Source: an uncultured Lachnospiraceae bacterium
GTDB lineage: Bacteria > Bacillota > Clostridia > Lachnospirales > Lachnospiraceae
Assembly: GCA_910587045.1 (NCBI GenBank)
Contig: CAJULG010000004.1
Span: 40,416-104,415, forward strand
Reading direction: 5' to 3'
Length of the DNA stretch: 64,000 bases
In this document: positions 8,834 through 17,025 of the stretch, one piece after another
Position numbering within the stretch: position 1 is the first letter of the stretch
Layout of the letters: every line of letters begins with the position of its first letter
The notes under the pieces: model-generated
What the model was told of the DNA's origin: nothing
Databases searched by the model: none
What the model saw: only the letters and a program-made list of their open reading frames with translations
Position numbers and translations under genes: made by a program

Positions 8834-8862
8834 AGCATCCGCTTTGGAGTGGGTGCTTTTCT
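8834..8862 (+). terminator. Terminator of the toxin mRNA
   Basis: AGCATCC pairs with GGGTGCT (one G-U pair), followed by TTTCTTATA. It would end the plus-strand toxin mRNA after the shared hairpin. Confidence 0.6.
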
Positions 8863-8996
8863 TATATAAATATAATAGCATTATCATGGCTGTATTTCAA
8901 GCAGTTTATCCATAAACAGAAAATTATGGTTGATTTGCCCGGAGGAGTGTTCTATACTCTGAGTGATACAGAAAAAGGGCGAAGGAGAATCGTATT

Positions 8997-9488
8997 ATGT
9001 GGTTATATATCCAATATGTTTTATCAATAGCATTAACAATCGGATTTGGAACGATCGGAATCATCAGCTGTGTTGTATTACACCGCCAGAAGAGGATCCT
9101 TGTGGAGAGCCGTCTGGGCAGATCCAGCAGTGCATCGGAGATCATTAATGTGAATATCGCCCTTGCCGGAATTGCCATATCCGTTTGGTTCCAGTATTAT
9201 ATTTTCATTCCGCCCATGCTGGCCTATATCTTCTTTATTGTCATAACGACCCGAATCTGCAGTGGATTGTCCGAAGAAGGGATGTTTGTAGGATTAACTT
9301 TTATTGACTGGGAGCATATAGAAGGTTATAAATTCGTAAATGACAACATAAATACAATAAAGGTGAAACTGCGCGCAAATAAGCGTCAATATATCATAGA
9401 GTGTGATAAGGAACAACGGGCAGATGTTGAGGAACTCGTACGGAGAAAGCTGAAGGAGGAGATCAGTGAGGGTACACATTCCGTGTGA
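8997..9488 (+). CDS. Small membrane protein, possibly DUF5673-like
   Basis: A 163-residue protein with an N-terminal membrane segment (about 3-27) and two more between about 52 and 85. The C-terminal soluble domain has the pattern SEEGMFVGLTFIDWEHIEGYKF, followed by a strand-rich section and a Glu/Lys-rich end. The pattern G-I-x-W-x-x-I-x-x-Y-K-F recalls DUF5673/PH-like domains, but I am not certain. AAGGAGA lies about 9 bp before the ATG. It is a single gene between the toxin locus and pyrB; function unknown. Confidence 0.7.
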   Translation: MWLYIQYVLSIALTIGFGTIGIISCVVLHRQKRILVESRLGRSSSASEIINVNIALAGIAISVWFQYYIFIPPMLAYIFFIVITTRICSGLSEEGMFVGLTFIDWEHIEGYKFVNDNINTIKVKLRANKRQYIIECDKEQRADVEELVRRKLKEEISEGTHSV

Positions 9489-9526
9489 TACGACCCGGGT
9501 AACAGGGAAAAGCATGGCCGGAGTCA

Positions 9527-9555
9527 TTGACACGGGAGAAACAGGATATTATACT
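9527..9555 (+). promoter_or_regulatory. Promoter of pyrBI
   Basis: TTGACA (9527-9532), 17-bp spacer, TATACT (9550-9555), 45 bp before the pyrB start. The leader is too short for a PyrR-type attenuator and I see none. Confidence 0.85.
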
Positions 9556-9600
9556 TAAGATAATGAAAATGTACAGGGAAAAGGAATACGGAGGCACAGA

Positions 9601-10530
9601 ATGAGACATTTGATCGACCCCATGGATTTGAGTGTACAGGAAATTGAGGAACTGCTGGCACTTGCCAACGACATTATTGCACATAAGGAAAGATACAGTG
9701 AGGTATGCAGAGGAAAGAAGCTTGCGACCTTATTTTTTGAACCAAGTACGAGAACCCGGCTGAGCTTTGAAGCCGCAATGATAGAATTAGGAGGTAACGT
9801 ACTTGGTTTTTCTTCTGCCGATTCCTCTTCCGCCACAAAGGGGGAAAGTGTGCATGATACCGTTCAGGTGGTGGGCTGTTATGCAGATATAATTGCAATG
9901 CGTCATCCCAAGGAAGGGGCTCCGCTCTTTGCCTCTCTGAAATCGCCGGTGCCGATCATCAATGCCGGAGACGGCGGTCATTATCATCCGACCCAGACCC
10001 TAACCGATCTGCTGACGATCCAGCGGGAGAAGGGGAGACTGGATCATCTGACCATTGGATTCTGCGGAGATCTGAAATTCGGGCGGACGGTACATTCTCT
10101 GATCAAGGCATTATCAAGATATCAGGATATTCACTATATATTGATCTCGCCTCAGGAGCTGCAGGTACCGGATTATATCCGGACGGAGATCTTTGAGAAA
10201 GATCACATTTCCTACCAGCAGGTAGAAAGCATGGATGAAGTGATCGGAGAACTGGATATCCTGTATATGACACGAGTACAGAAGGAGCGGTTCTTTAATG
10301 AGGCAGATTATATCCGCCTGAAGGACACCTACATTCTGGACATGGATAAATTGAAGAAGGCACGGAAGGATCTGTCCATCCTGCATCCCCTGCCAAGGGT
10401 AAATGAAATATCGACCAGAGTGGATGACGATCCGAGAGCCTGCTATTTTCGTCAGGCGCTGAACGGAAAGTATGTACGGATGGCACTGATCATGCGTCTG
10501 CTGGAGCTGGCAGAACAGGAGAGCAGATAA
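9601..10530 (+). CDS. pyrB: Aspartate carbamoyltransferase, catalytic chain
   Basis: A 309-residue enzyme joining carbamoyl phosphate and aspartate in the first committed step of pyrimidine synthesis. The carbamoyl-phosphate motif [11 protein letters not shown] is at about 46-56. The HPLPRV aspartate-side motif is near the C-terminus. It starts 9 bp after GGAGG. pyrI follows after 14 bp, so the enzyme should assemble as the allosteric catalytic-regulatory holoenzyme. Length and motifs are normal. Confidence 0.97.
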   Translation: MRHLIDPMDLSVQEIEELLALANDIIAHKERYSEVCRGKKLATLFFEPSTRTRLSFEAAMIELGGNVLGFSSADSSSATKGESVHDTVQVVGCYADIIAMRHPKEGAPLFASLKSPVPIINAGDGGHYHPTQTLTDLLTIQREKGRLDHLTIGFCGDLKFGRTVHSLIKALSRYQDIHYILISPQELQVPDYIRTEIFEKDHISYQQVESMDEVIGELDILYMTRVQKERFFNEADYIRLKDTYILDMDKLKKARKDLSILHPLPRVNEISTRVDDDPRACYFRQALNGKYVRMALIMRLLELAEQESR

Positions 10531-10544
10531 ACTGGAGGTAGATC

Positions 10545-10967
10545 ATGAATATAGACAGTATTTATAACGGAATCGTACTCGATCATATCACAGCCGGGAA
10601 GAGTATGCAGATCTATCACGATCTGGAGCTGGATAAGCTGGATTGCAGTGTTGCGATCATCAAGAATGTGAAGAGCAATAAACTGGGGCGGAAGGACATC
10701 ATCAAGATCGATCAGGACTATTCCATCAATCTGGATGTGCTGGGCTATATCGATCCGGATATAACCGTAAGCATTATCAAGGATGGAGAGACGATTGAAA
10801 AGAAAAAAGTCGAACTGCCGGAGCGTCTGGTGAATATATTAATATGTAAGAACCCGCGTTGTATCACGACGACGGAACAGGGAATAGACCATATCTTCCA
10901 GTTGGCAAACCGGGAGGGACGGACCTATCGCTGTATATACTGTGAGGAGGATCAGCACAGCAGCTGA
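10545..10967 (+). CDS. pyrI: Aspartate carbamoyltransferase, regulatory chain
   Basis: A 140-residue partner of PyrB. The N-terminal domain (about 1-95) binds nucleotide effectors. The C-terminal zinc domain has CKNPRC and CIYC, supplying the four cysteines that bind zinc and hold the catalytic chain. It starts behind TGGAGGTAG and is co-transcribed with pyrB. Confidence 0.95.
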   Translation: MNIDSIYNGIVLDHITAGKSMQIYHDLELDKLDCSVAIIKNVKSNKLGRKDIIKIDQDYSINLDVLGYIDPDITVSIIKDGETIEKKKVELPERLVNILICKNPRCITTTEQGIDHIFQLANREGRTYRCIYCEEDQHSS

Positions 10968-10983
10968 GGGTTACAGAAAATGG

Positions 10984-11011
10984 TTTACAAACAGGAAAGA
11001 TATGTTATAAT
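10984..11011 (+). promoter_or_regulatory. Promoter of murA
   Basis: TTTACA (10984-10989), 16-bp spacer, TATAAT (11006-11011). It lies between pyrI and murA, so murA has its own start about 110 bp upstream of its ATG. Confidence 0.75.
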
Positions 11012-11128
11012 TAGCTAGTGTGCTATGACGGGAGTCTATAAGGAAAGTCCTGAAATAGTCAGATATATAAGCAGAGTACATAGGAAAATGACAATGAATT
11101 GATATAAAAGTAATGTAAGAGGTGCATT

Positions 11129-12436
11129 ATGGAGCAATATGTGATAAAGGGTGGGATCCCTTTGACAGGTGAAGTCACGATTGCGGGAGCTAAGAATGCA
11201 GCACTGGGTATTCTGGCAGCGGCGGTTATGACCGACAAGGAATGTGTTATTGAAAATGTACCAAACGTCAGAGACACCAGAGTCTTATTGCAGGCGATCA
11301 GTGAGATTGGCGCAACGGTACGCTATATAGACGAACACACGGTAAGTATCAGCGGCGGAACGATCACCAATGTAGATTCTTTATGTGTAGATGATGAATT
11401 TATCCGGAAGATTCGTGCATCCTATTATCTGTTAGGTGCTTTATTAGGGAAATATAAACGTTCTCAGGTTGCCCTGCCTGGCGGCTGCGAGATCGGAAGC
11501 AGGCCGATCGACCTGCATGTGAAGGGATTTAAGGCATTAGGGGCCAGGGTAGTGATCGATGGCGGAATGATCACGGTCAGCGCAGACCAGTTGACAGGAA
11601 AGCATATTTATCTGGATACGGTCAGTGTAGGGGCTACCATTAATATTATGATGGCAGCAGTTCTGGCAGAAGGGAAGACTACCATTGAGAATGCGGCAAA
11701 AGAACCGCATATTGTAGATGTTGCCAATTTCCTGAACAGTATGGGTGCCAATATCAAGGGTGCGGGAACCAATGAGATCCGGATCCGTGGTGTAAAGGAA
11801 CTGAACGGTACGGAATATTCTATCATCCCGGATCAGATTGAGGCAGGTACCTTTATGATGGCGGCAGCAGCTACCCGTGGTAATATTCTGATCCGCAATG
11901 TAATTCCAAAGCATTTAGAGGCCATCAGTTCAAAGCTTACAGAGATCGGCGCTACGGTCGAGGAATATGATGATGCTGTACGGGTGATCGGCAGCGGAGA
12001 ACAGCGCCTGGGTGCAACCCAGATCAAGACTCAGCCATATCCGGGCTTTCCAACGGATATGCAGCCACAGATAACGGTTGCACTAGGGTTGTCAGAGGGT
12101 ACCAGTGTCGTAACAGAAACGATATTTGAGAATCGATTTAAATATGCGGATGAACTGACCCGTATGGGTGCAAATATAAAGGTGGAAGGAAACATGGCGA
12201 TCATAACCGGCGTGGAGCGTTACAGCGGAGCTTCCGTAGTGGCACCGGATCTGCGGGCTGGAGCGGCGCTTGTAATTGCCGGCCTGGCGGCAGAGGGCTT
12301 TACCATAGTAGAGGATATCAAGTATATTCAGAGAGGCTATGAGCGCTTTGAGGAGAAGCTTCAGGCACTTGGCGCTAAGATTGAGATCGTAGAAACAGAG
12401 AAGGATATCAAAAAGTTTAAGCTGAAGGTCAGCTAA
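11129..12436 (+). CDS. murA: UDP-N-acetylglucosamine 1-carboxyvinyltransferase
   Basis: A 435-residue cytoplasmic enzyme that transfers enolpyruvate to UDP-GlcNAc, the first committed step of peptidoglycan synthesis. The substrate-site Lys22/Asn23 pair (GAKNAALG) is present. The fosfomycin-sensitive catalytic cysteine is Cys120 in LPGGCEIGSRPIDLH. The family often has two copies in Firmicutes (MurAA and MurAB); which this is cannot be decided here. An RBS (AGAGGTG) precedes the start, and a perfect hairpin terminator follows. Confidence 0.95.
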   Translation: MEQYVIKGGIPLTGEVTIAGAKNAALGILAAAVMTDKECVIENVPNVRDTRVLLQAISEIGATVRYIDEHTVSISGGTITNVDSLCVDDEFIRKIRASYYLLGALLGKYKRSQVALPGGCEIGSRPIDLHVKGFKALGARVVIDGGMITVSADQLTGKHIYLDTVSVGATINIMMAAVLAEGKTTIENAAKEPHIVDVANFLNSMGANIKGAGTNEIRIRGVKELNGTEYSIIPDQIEAGTFMMAAAATRGNILIRNVIPKHLEAISSKLTEIGATVEEYDDAVRVIGSGEQRLGATQIKTQPYPGFPTDMQPQITVALGLSEGTSVVTETIFENRFKYADELTRMGANIKVEGNMAIITGVERYSGASVVAPDLRAGAALVIAGLAAEGFTIVEDIKYIQRGYERFEEKLQALGAKIEIVETEKDIKKFKLKVS

Positions 12437-12459
12437 TCATTAATAGATGAAAATGACAG

Positions 12460-12503
12460 AAACCGGCTGCAATAATGAAGATTATTGCAGCCGGTTTGTT
12501 GCG
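12460..12503 (+). terminator. Intrinsic terminator after murA
   Basis: A perfect 17-bp stem with a GAAG loop, arms beginning AAACCGGCTGC and ending GCAGCCGGTTT. The following T-run is short (TTTGTTG). Confidence 0.8.
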
Positions 12504-12555
12504 TACAGCTCAGGATCAATATAATCTTAAGAAATTTATATAAATTTGAAGATAA

Positions 12556-12580
12556 GAACCGATCGCGTTCGTTATAGTAT
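12556..12580 (+). promoter_or_regulatory. Possible ECF-type promoter of the sigma operon
   Basis: GAACC (12556-12560), 16 bp, GTAT (12577-12580) resembles ECF sigma promoters and would suit autoregulation of the sigma gene that follows. The match is short and could be chance. Confidence 0.3.
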
Positions 12581-12612
12581 ACAGAACAGCAGGGGAGGCA
12601 GGCGGAAAAAAC

Positions 12613-13116
12613 GTGGAAGTCAATATTACAGCGCTGATTGACCAATATCAAAACTTAATATTTTCAATCTGCTACCGGACAACCGGTGATTATTTTGCTG
12701 CCGAGGATCTGACGCAGGAGACCTTCCTGTCCGCCTACCGGAGCCTGGATTCCTTTGATGGAAGGTATGAAAAAGCCTGGCTGTGCAGGATAGCCGCCAA
12801 TAAATGTACGGATTATCTGAAGTCGGCGCAGCGACGGGCAGAGCCGACGGACTGGGATGCCATGCCGGAGCTGCCGGGCAGGGATGGACAGCCGGAGCAG
12901 GAAGCATATGAGACCATGGTAAGAGAAACCCTGCTGAAGCGGTGCAGACAGTTGAAAGCGCCCTATTCTGAGGTGGCAGAGTTGTATTTTCATGAGGAGG
13001 CCAGTCCCGAGGAGATCGCTGATCATCTGCACCGGAAATTAAAGACCGTACAGACGCAGATCTACAGAGCAAGGAGCATGTTAAAGGAGATTTACAGAAA
13101 GGAGGAGCCCAAATGA
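12613..13116 (+). CDS. ECF-type RNA polymerase sigma factor
   Basis: A 167-residue sigma factor with region 2 at about 8-75 (DYFAAEDLTQETFLSAYRSL, then WLCRIAANKCTDYLK) and region 4 at about 105-160 (APYSEVAELYFHEEASPEEIADHL... TVQTQIYRARSMLKE). It lacks regions 1 and 3, as ECF sigmas do. The start is GTG at 12613; a GGGGAGG motif lies upstream but rather far away. The gene overlaps the next one by 4 bp (ATGA), the usual sigma/anti-sigma arrangement. Confidence 0.9.
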   Translation: MEVNITALIDQYQNLIFSICYRTTGDYFAAEDLTQETFLSAYRSLDSFDGRYEKAWLCRIAANKCTDYLKSAQRRAEPTDWDAMPELPGRDGQPEQEAYETMVRETLLKRCRQLKAPYSEVAELYFHEEASPEEIADHLHRKLKTVQTQIYRARSMLKEIYRKEEPK

Positions 13117-13568
13117 AGAATGAGTATTTATCAGATGAAGAGTTGTTAAGGTTAATTGATGAAGTAGAGGAAAACGCCATGTTAAGGGCTCCTGCTTATC
13201 TGAAGCAGAAGATCTTCAAGGAAATACAGGAAATGGAGTCGGCAGAGCGGATGCCTGCCAGGCAGTCCGTTAAGAAATATCAAACGAATATTCGGCGGCA
13301 GCTTCTGGTATATGAATTAAAGGTGGCCGGACTGGTAGCGGCGGCGATCCTTATGCTGTTCCTGCTTCCGGTATCCGCCCCGGAGGAACCGCCGGCGGTG
13401 CCGGAAGAGAGCTATGGTCAGGGTTCCGGCTTTCTGTATCACTGGAATGAAGCCTCCGAAAAAATGCTGCAGTGTATCGATTTTACATCCAGCGCCATTT
13501 TACATCCGGATGAATTCTTCCGGCAGTTTCAGTATGGTAGTGATACGGACTCCGATACAGGAGAATGA
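13113..13568 (+). CDS. Probable anti-sigma factor, single-span membrane protein
   Basis: A 151-residue protein. The N-terminal cytoplasmic part (1-70) is charged and helical, one membrane segment lies at about 72-90 (VAGLVAAAILMLFLLPV), and a proline-rich then Trp/Phe-containing outer part follows. The ATGA overlap with the ECF sigma gene and the topology point to an anti-sigma factor that holds the sigma at the membrane. No zinc-binding HXXXCXXC motif is present, so it would not be a ZAS-type anti-sigma. Assignment rests on context. Confidence 0.7.
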   Translation: MKNEYLSDEELLRLIDEVEENAMLRAPAYLKQKIFKEIQEMESAERMPARQSVKKYQTNIRRQLLVYELKVAGLVAAAILMLFLLPVSAPEEPPAVPEESYGQGSGFLYHWNEASEKMLQCIDFTSSAILHPDEFFRQFQYGSDTDSDTGE

Positions 13569-13640
13569 TGACAGAACAGATAAGATAGAAAAGCAATGAA
13601 AGTTATATTAAAAGGAAATGATGAGAAAGGAAGTATGATC

Positions 13641-14336
13641 ATGAAGAGAAAGAAAAGCAAATTTTTAACCTTCCTGTGTTCCCTGGTCCCGGGGGCAGGA
13701 CATATGTATCTGGGATTTATGAAAATGGGGGTATCCCTGCTGCTTACCTTTGTAGGCATTATGAGTATCGCATCCTGGACCGGAATTGACGAGCTGGTAT
13801 TTGTCGGCTTTGTTGTGTGGATATATGCCTTTTTCCATGTTCACAATATAGCCGGAGCACCGGATGAGGAATTCCAGAAGCAGGAGGATTATTACCTGAT
13901 CTCATTTGGTAATGACATGCCGCGGAATATGCAGCGGATCATATCAATCGGCCTTATACTGCTGGGCGGCCTGATGCTGATCAATGTTCTTCCGCATATG
14001 CTGCCGCAGTTTATAATCAATTATATGCCGAACGGTATTTTCCATTACTTACCGCAGAGTATCGTGGCACTTGTTCTGATCGCAGCCGGTATCGTAATGA
14101 TCATGGGGAAAAAGGTATCTCTGGAGCAGGAGACACAGCATGCAGCTTCCAATGGTATACCGGCGGATGGCAGGCAGAGTTCCGTACACCGTGAAAGTCC
14201 GGTCAGCCGGCCGGAGGCTTCCATGTCGCAGGAAGGCCAGCCAAACCCGGTACAGAATGTAGCTCTTGTAGAGAAGACAGAGGAACCGGCGCAGACGGTC
14301 ATAGAATTACCGGCGCCGGAGGAAGGACAGCAGTAG
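13641..14336 (+). CDS. Multi-span membrane protein, TM2-like N-terminus
   Basis: A 231-residue protein with the N-terminal motif LVPGAGHMYLGFMKMG, which resembles the start of TM2-domain proteins. About four or five membrane segments lie between residues 10 and 160, then a Gln/Glu/Pro-rich cytoplasmic tail of about 65 residues. I start at the ATG at 13641 because AAAGGAAG lies 7 bp upstream; in-frame ATGs at 13635 and 13596 have poorer spacing. It is in the sigma/anti-sigma operon, so a role in envelope stress is possible. No enzyme motif. Confidence 0.7.
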   Translation: MKRKKSKFLTFLCSLVPGAGHMYLGFMKMGVSLLLTFVGIMSIASWTGIDELVFVGFVVWIYAFFHVHNIAGAPDEEFQKQEDYYLISFGNDMPRNMQRIISIGLILLGGLMLINVLPHMLPQFIINYMPNGIFHYLPQSIVALVLIAAGIVMIMGKKVSLEQETQHAASNGIPADGRQSSVHRESPVSRPEASMSQEGQPNPVQNVALVEKTEEPAQTVIELPAPEEGQQ

Positions 14337-14351
14337 AAAGGAGGATTCTAT

Positions 14352-14732
14352 ATGGAAGAGCAGAATATTTTACAACAGACAGTACCGGTCGCAGAAACTT
14401 CTGAGCAGACAAAATCCCCGGTGGAGCAGGCAGATTCCGGTACGCTTCGTACCCACAGAGTGGGAAGCGTTACATTAGGCCTGATGCTGGTCATATTCGG
14501 GATCGTATTTCTGGCAAGACTCTTTGTACCTTCCCTCACCTATGATGCGATCTGGCATCTGTGGCCCTGTACCCTGATCTCCCTTGGGATCGAAGTGCTG
14601 GTAAGCACTTTCCGTGCAGAGAAATCCAGGTATGATGGCTGGGGAATCCTGCTGATCTTTTTAATCACCATATTCACTATGGGGATGGCAGGTATGGAAA
14701 ATATGTATAGTTATTTTCGCTATCACTGGTAA
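14352..14732 (+). CDS. LiaI/LiaF-like membrane protein
   Basis: A 126-residue protein with a polar N-terminal 35 residues and three hydrophobic segments at about 40-62, 70-88 and 96-113. The pattern LGLMLVIFGIVFLARLF...WPCTLISLGIEVL resembles the membrane region shared by LiaI/LiaF-type envelope-stress proteins. It starts behind AAAGGAGG and is the last gene of the ECF operon. The family match is from pattern memory. Confidence 0.65.
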   Translation: MEEQNILQQTVPVAETSEQTKSPVEQADSGTLRTHRVGSVTLGLMLVIFGIVFLARLFVPSLTYDAIWHLWPCTLISLGIEVLVSTFRAEKSRYDGWGILLIFLITIFTMGMAGMENMYSYFRYHW

Positions 14733-14734
14733 AA

Positions 14735-14765
14735 AAATCCCTCACAGAATATCTGTGGGGGATTT
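14735..14765. terminator. Bidirectional terminator between the sigma operon and murG
   Basis: A 13-bp stem with arms AAATCCCTCACAG and CTGTGGGGGATTT (one G-U pair). On the minus strand it is followed by TTTTTTT, so it is strongest for murG; on the plus strand it ends the ECF operon. Confidence 0.8.
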
Positions 14766-14790
14766 CGCGTTTCTAAAGGGAGAAATGAAA

Positions 14791-15855
14791 TTATTTTGCA
14801 GCATCACGAATCAAATCCATGATAATATCAATGGAATTGCTCATCCGGCTGGCTTCCATGGTTTTCCTGTAATCAGAGCGGTGGTCGTATACTTCTCTTA
14901 CAGCCTCCAGCAGAGTGGCATTGGTCAGGTTTTCCTCCAGCAGAACGTGACTAAATCCTTGTTTCTGAAACGATTCTGCGTTTAACAGCTGATCTCCCCG
15001 ACTGGCGCTGGAGCCTAACGGGATCAGGACATTTGGTTTTGCCAGCGCCTGCAATTCACAGATAGCATTCGCTCCTGCCCTGGAGATGACAATATCGGCA
15101 AATGCCAGCAGAGAACTTAATTCCTTCTTGATATATTCATATTGAACATAGCCGGAACGGTTCTCAAAGGCAGGATCAACCTTGTCCTTTCCACAAAGAT
15201 GTATGATCTGGTAAGTTTTCAAAAGCTCGTCCAGACAGCCCCGGACAGCTTCATTGACCTTTACACTTCCCGTACTGCCTCCTACTACCAGAATGGTAGG
15301 TTTGTTGGCACTCAGACCGGTAAAGCGGATGGCCTCTAACGGATCCCCCTGAAACAGCTCCTGCCGGATCGGAGTTCCGGTAAGAACCGCCTTGTCCTTC
15401 GGCAGATGCTCCATTGCTTCCGGAAAATTGCAGCAGATCTTCACTGCGCTCGGGATGCATAGCTTATTGGCCAGCCCCGGTGACATGTCCGACTCATGGA
15501 TAATGGCAGGAACCCTGTGCTTTTTTGCAGCCAGAACCACCGGAACAGATACAAATCCGCCTTTACTGAAGACTACATCCGGTTTCAGACTTTTAACCAA
15601 GCGGGATGCTTCCCCACAGCCCTTGATCACCCGGAATGGATCCGAAAAGTTCCTGACATCAAAATACCGCCGCAGCTTGCCGGAGGATATGCCGTGATAG
15701 GGAATCCGCATATCCTCGATCAGTTTTTTTTCTATTCCATTATAAGATCCAATATAATGGATATCGAACCCCTCTTCCTTTAATCTGGGAATCAGTGCAA
15801 TGTTCGGTGTAACATGACCGGCAGTACCGCCGCCGGTAAGGATGATTCGTTTCAT
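14791..15855 (-). CDS. murG: UDP-GlcNAc:MurNAc-pentapeptide-PP-undecaprenol GlcNAc transferase
   Basis: A 354-residue GT28 glycosyltransferase that turns lipid I into lipid II at the inner face of the membrane. It begins with the phosphate-loop motif GGTAGHVTP. It has the acceptor-side FSKGGFVSVPV and HESDMSPG blocks, then the donor-side VVGGSTGS and SRAGANAICEL motifs. AGGAGGC lies 6 bp before the ATG. The TSCPD gene lies 23 bp upstream on the same strand. Confidence 0.96.
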   Translation of the reverse strand: MKRIILTGGGTAGHVTPNIALIPRLKEEGFDIHYIGSYNGIEKKLIEDMRIPYHGISSGKLRRYFDVRNFSDPFRVIKGCGEASRLVKSLKPDVVFSKGGFVSVPVVLAAKKHRVPAIIHESDMSPGLANKLCIPSAVKICCNFPEAMEHLPKDKAVLTGTPIRQELFQGDPLEAIRFTGLSANKPTILVVGGSTGSVKVNEAVRGCLDELLKTYQIIHLCGKDKVDPAFENRSGYVQYEYIKKELSSLLAFADIVISRAGANAICELQALAKPNVLIPLGSSASRGDQLLNAESFQKQGFSHVLLEENLTNATLLEAVREVYDHRSDYRKTMEASRMSNSIDIIMDLIRDAAK

Positions 15856-15878
15856 TGATGCCTCCTGCTTAAAAAATA

Positions 15879-16127
15879 TTATAGTGAACCGGCAATGGCC
15901 GCCTTCAGTGCTTTTGCCAGCTGATCCGGACAGGAGGTCGGGCGGAAGCCGCAGCGGATTCCTTCCGTGCGTCGGATCACCTCGTCCACATCCATTCCCT
16001 CTACAAGGGCAGCCACACCCTGTGTGTTGCCATTGCAGCCTCCGGTAAATGCCACATTATGAAGCTTGTTATCAATAATTTCAAAAGAAATCTGCGAGGA
16101 ACAGACTCCCTGCGTTTTATAGACCAT
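15879..16127 (-). CDS. TSCPD-domain small protein (TIGR03905-like)
   Basis: An 82-residue protein with FTGGCNGNTQGVAAL and the signature TSCPDQLAKAL. The TSCPD domain also occurs at the C-terminus of B12-dependent ribonucleotide reductases, where it probably binds metal; free-standing copies are widespread in Clostridia with unknown function. I start at the ATG at 16127 behind AAGGAGG; an in-frame upstream start would give 91 residues with no RBS. It probably shares a transcript with murG. Confidence 0.85.
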   Translation of the reverse strand: MVYKTQGVCSSQISFEIIDNKLHNVAFTGGCNGNTQGVAALVEGMDVDEVIRRTEGIRCGFRPTSCPDQLAKALKAAIAGSL

Positions 16128-16236
16128 GATACTCCTCCTTATTTCCCGATTCATATACTATTCTTAGTATCCCTTACTTCAAACAGATTATAGCAACATC
16201 CTGATTATTTTGCAAATTTTCATCCGGTGTATCTGA

Positions 16237-17025
16237 TCAGCTTCTGTGTCGCATGAGGTGCTGTCGGGAGTCGGAAGAATCATTGGAACAGATCGCATTT
16301 ATCACATGAAGAATGCCACGGGTAGAAGCAGTGCAGGTCTGACCATCGGAAAGTGTCAGCGTACAGGTTTTCCGGTCAATCTGTTTTACATGTGCAATAT
16401 TGACAATGGTAGCCTTATGACAACGGACAAAGCTTTCGTTCAGTTTTTTCGAACAGGATTCCAGGCTTCCATAGAATTCCCGGATCTCGTCTTTCATGAC
16501 GACCTGTATCTTATGAGAGATGCTGGAAGCGGTAATATATAATATAGTATTCTGTTCGATATGGATCGTATGACTGCCGGCTTTAAAAGTGATCATGGAA
16601 GACTGGGGAGCAGTATGGTAGCGCTGCAGTGCCGCCTCCAGACAGGAGCGGATCCGAAGGGAAATGTTCCAGCTCTCATCCTTCAGGATAAAGTCCATGG
16701 CCTCAATCTGATATTGAAAGGTAAGCATTGTCATCTCGGAATGTGTGGTGATAAATACAATAAAAGCACGGGAATCAAAGCTGCGGATTTCCTGAGCCAG
16801 AGTAAAACCGTCCATTTCCGCATTCAGGTCAATATCCAGCAGATAAAAGCCGCCAATCGGTTCCTTCGTCTGGTTTCGTCTTGCAATGGCTAACAGTTCA
16901 TCCGGCCCGGTAACGGCGGCCTGAATCTTCATATCAAATTCTTCGATCAATATTATATTGCTGATGATCTTTTGAAAATGCGTTAACTGTATTGGATTAT
17001 CTTCACATATGTAAATGGATAACAC
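16237..17025 (-). CDS. agrA: LytTR-type response regulator (AgrA-like)
   Basis: A 262-residue regulator. The receiver domain (1-125) starts MLSIYICEDN with the acidic pair Glu8/Asp9 and has a phosphoacceptor Asp in LLDIDLN. The C-terminal LytTR DNA-binding domain (about 150-250) has the features FVRCHKATIVNIAHVKQID and LTLSDGQ. I use the GTG at 17025, because AGGAGGTG lies 7 bp before it; an upstream ATG gives 269 residues. It overlaps the kinase gene by 23 bp. Context with agrB/agrD makes it the AgrA of this locus; tandem 9-bp LytTR-type sites lie in three promoters nearby. Confidence 0.88.
   Translation of the reverse strand: MLSIYICEDNPIQLTHFQKIISNIILIEEFDMKIQAAVTGPDELLAIARRNQTKEPIGGFYLLDIDLNAEMDGFTLAQEIRSFDSRAFIVFITTHSEMTMLTFQYQIEAMDFILKDESWNISLRIRSCLEAALQRYHTAPQSSMITFKAGSHTIHIEQNTILYITASSISHKIQVVMKDEIREFYGSLESCSKKLNESFVRCHKATIVNIAHVKQIDRKTCTLTLSDGQTCTASTRGILHVINAICSNDSSDSRQHLMRHRS

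Larger units (their letters stand above)
8768..8866 (-). ncRNA. Candidate antisense RNA antitoxin of the 8.6-kb toxin
   Basis: On the minus strand TTGAAA (8895-8900 reversed), a 17-bp spacer and TATTAT (8872-8877 reversed) form a strong promoter. The transcript would start near 8865, run towards the toxin gene and end at the perfect 13-bp hairpin at 8774-8805, which on this strand is followed by a U-rich tract over the toxin stop codon. It would overlap the toxin mRNA 3' end, as RatA does with txpA. Confidence 0.65.
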
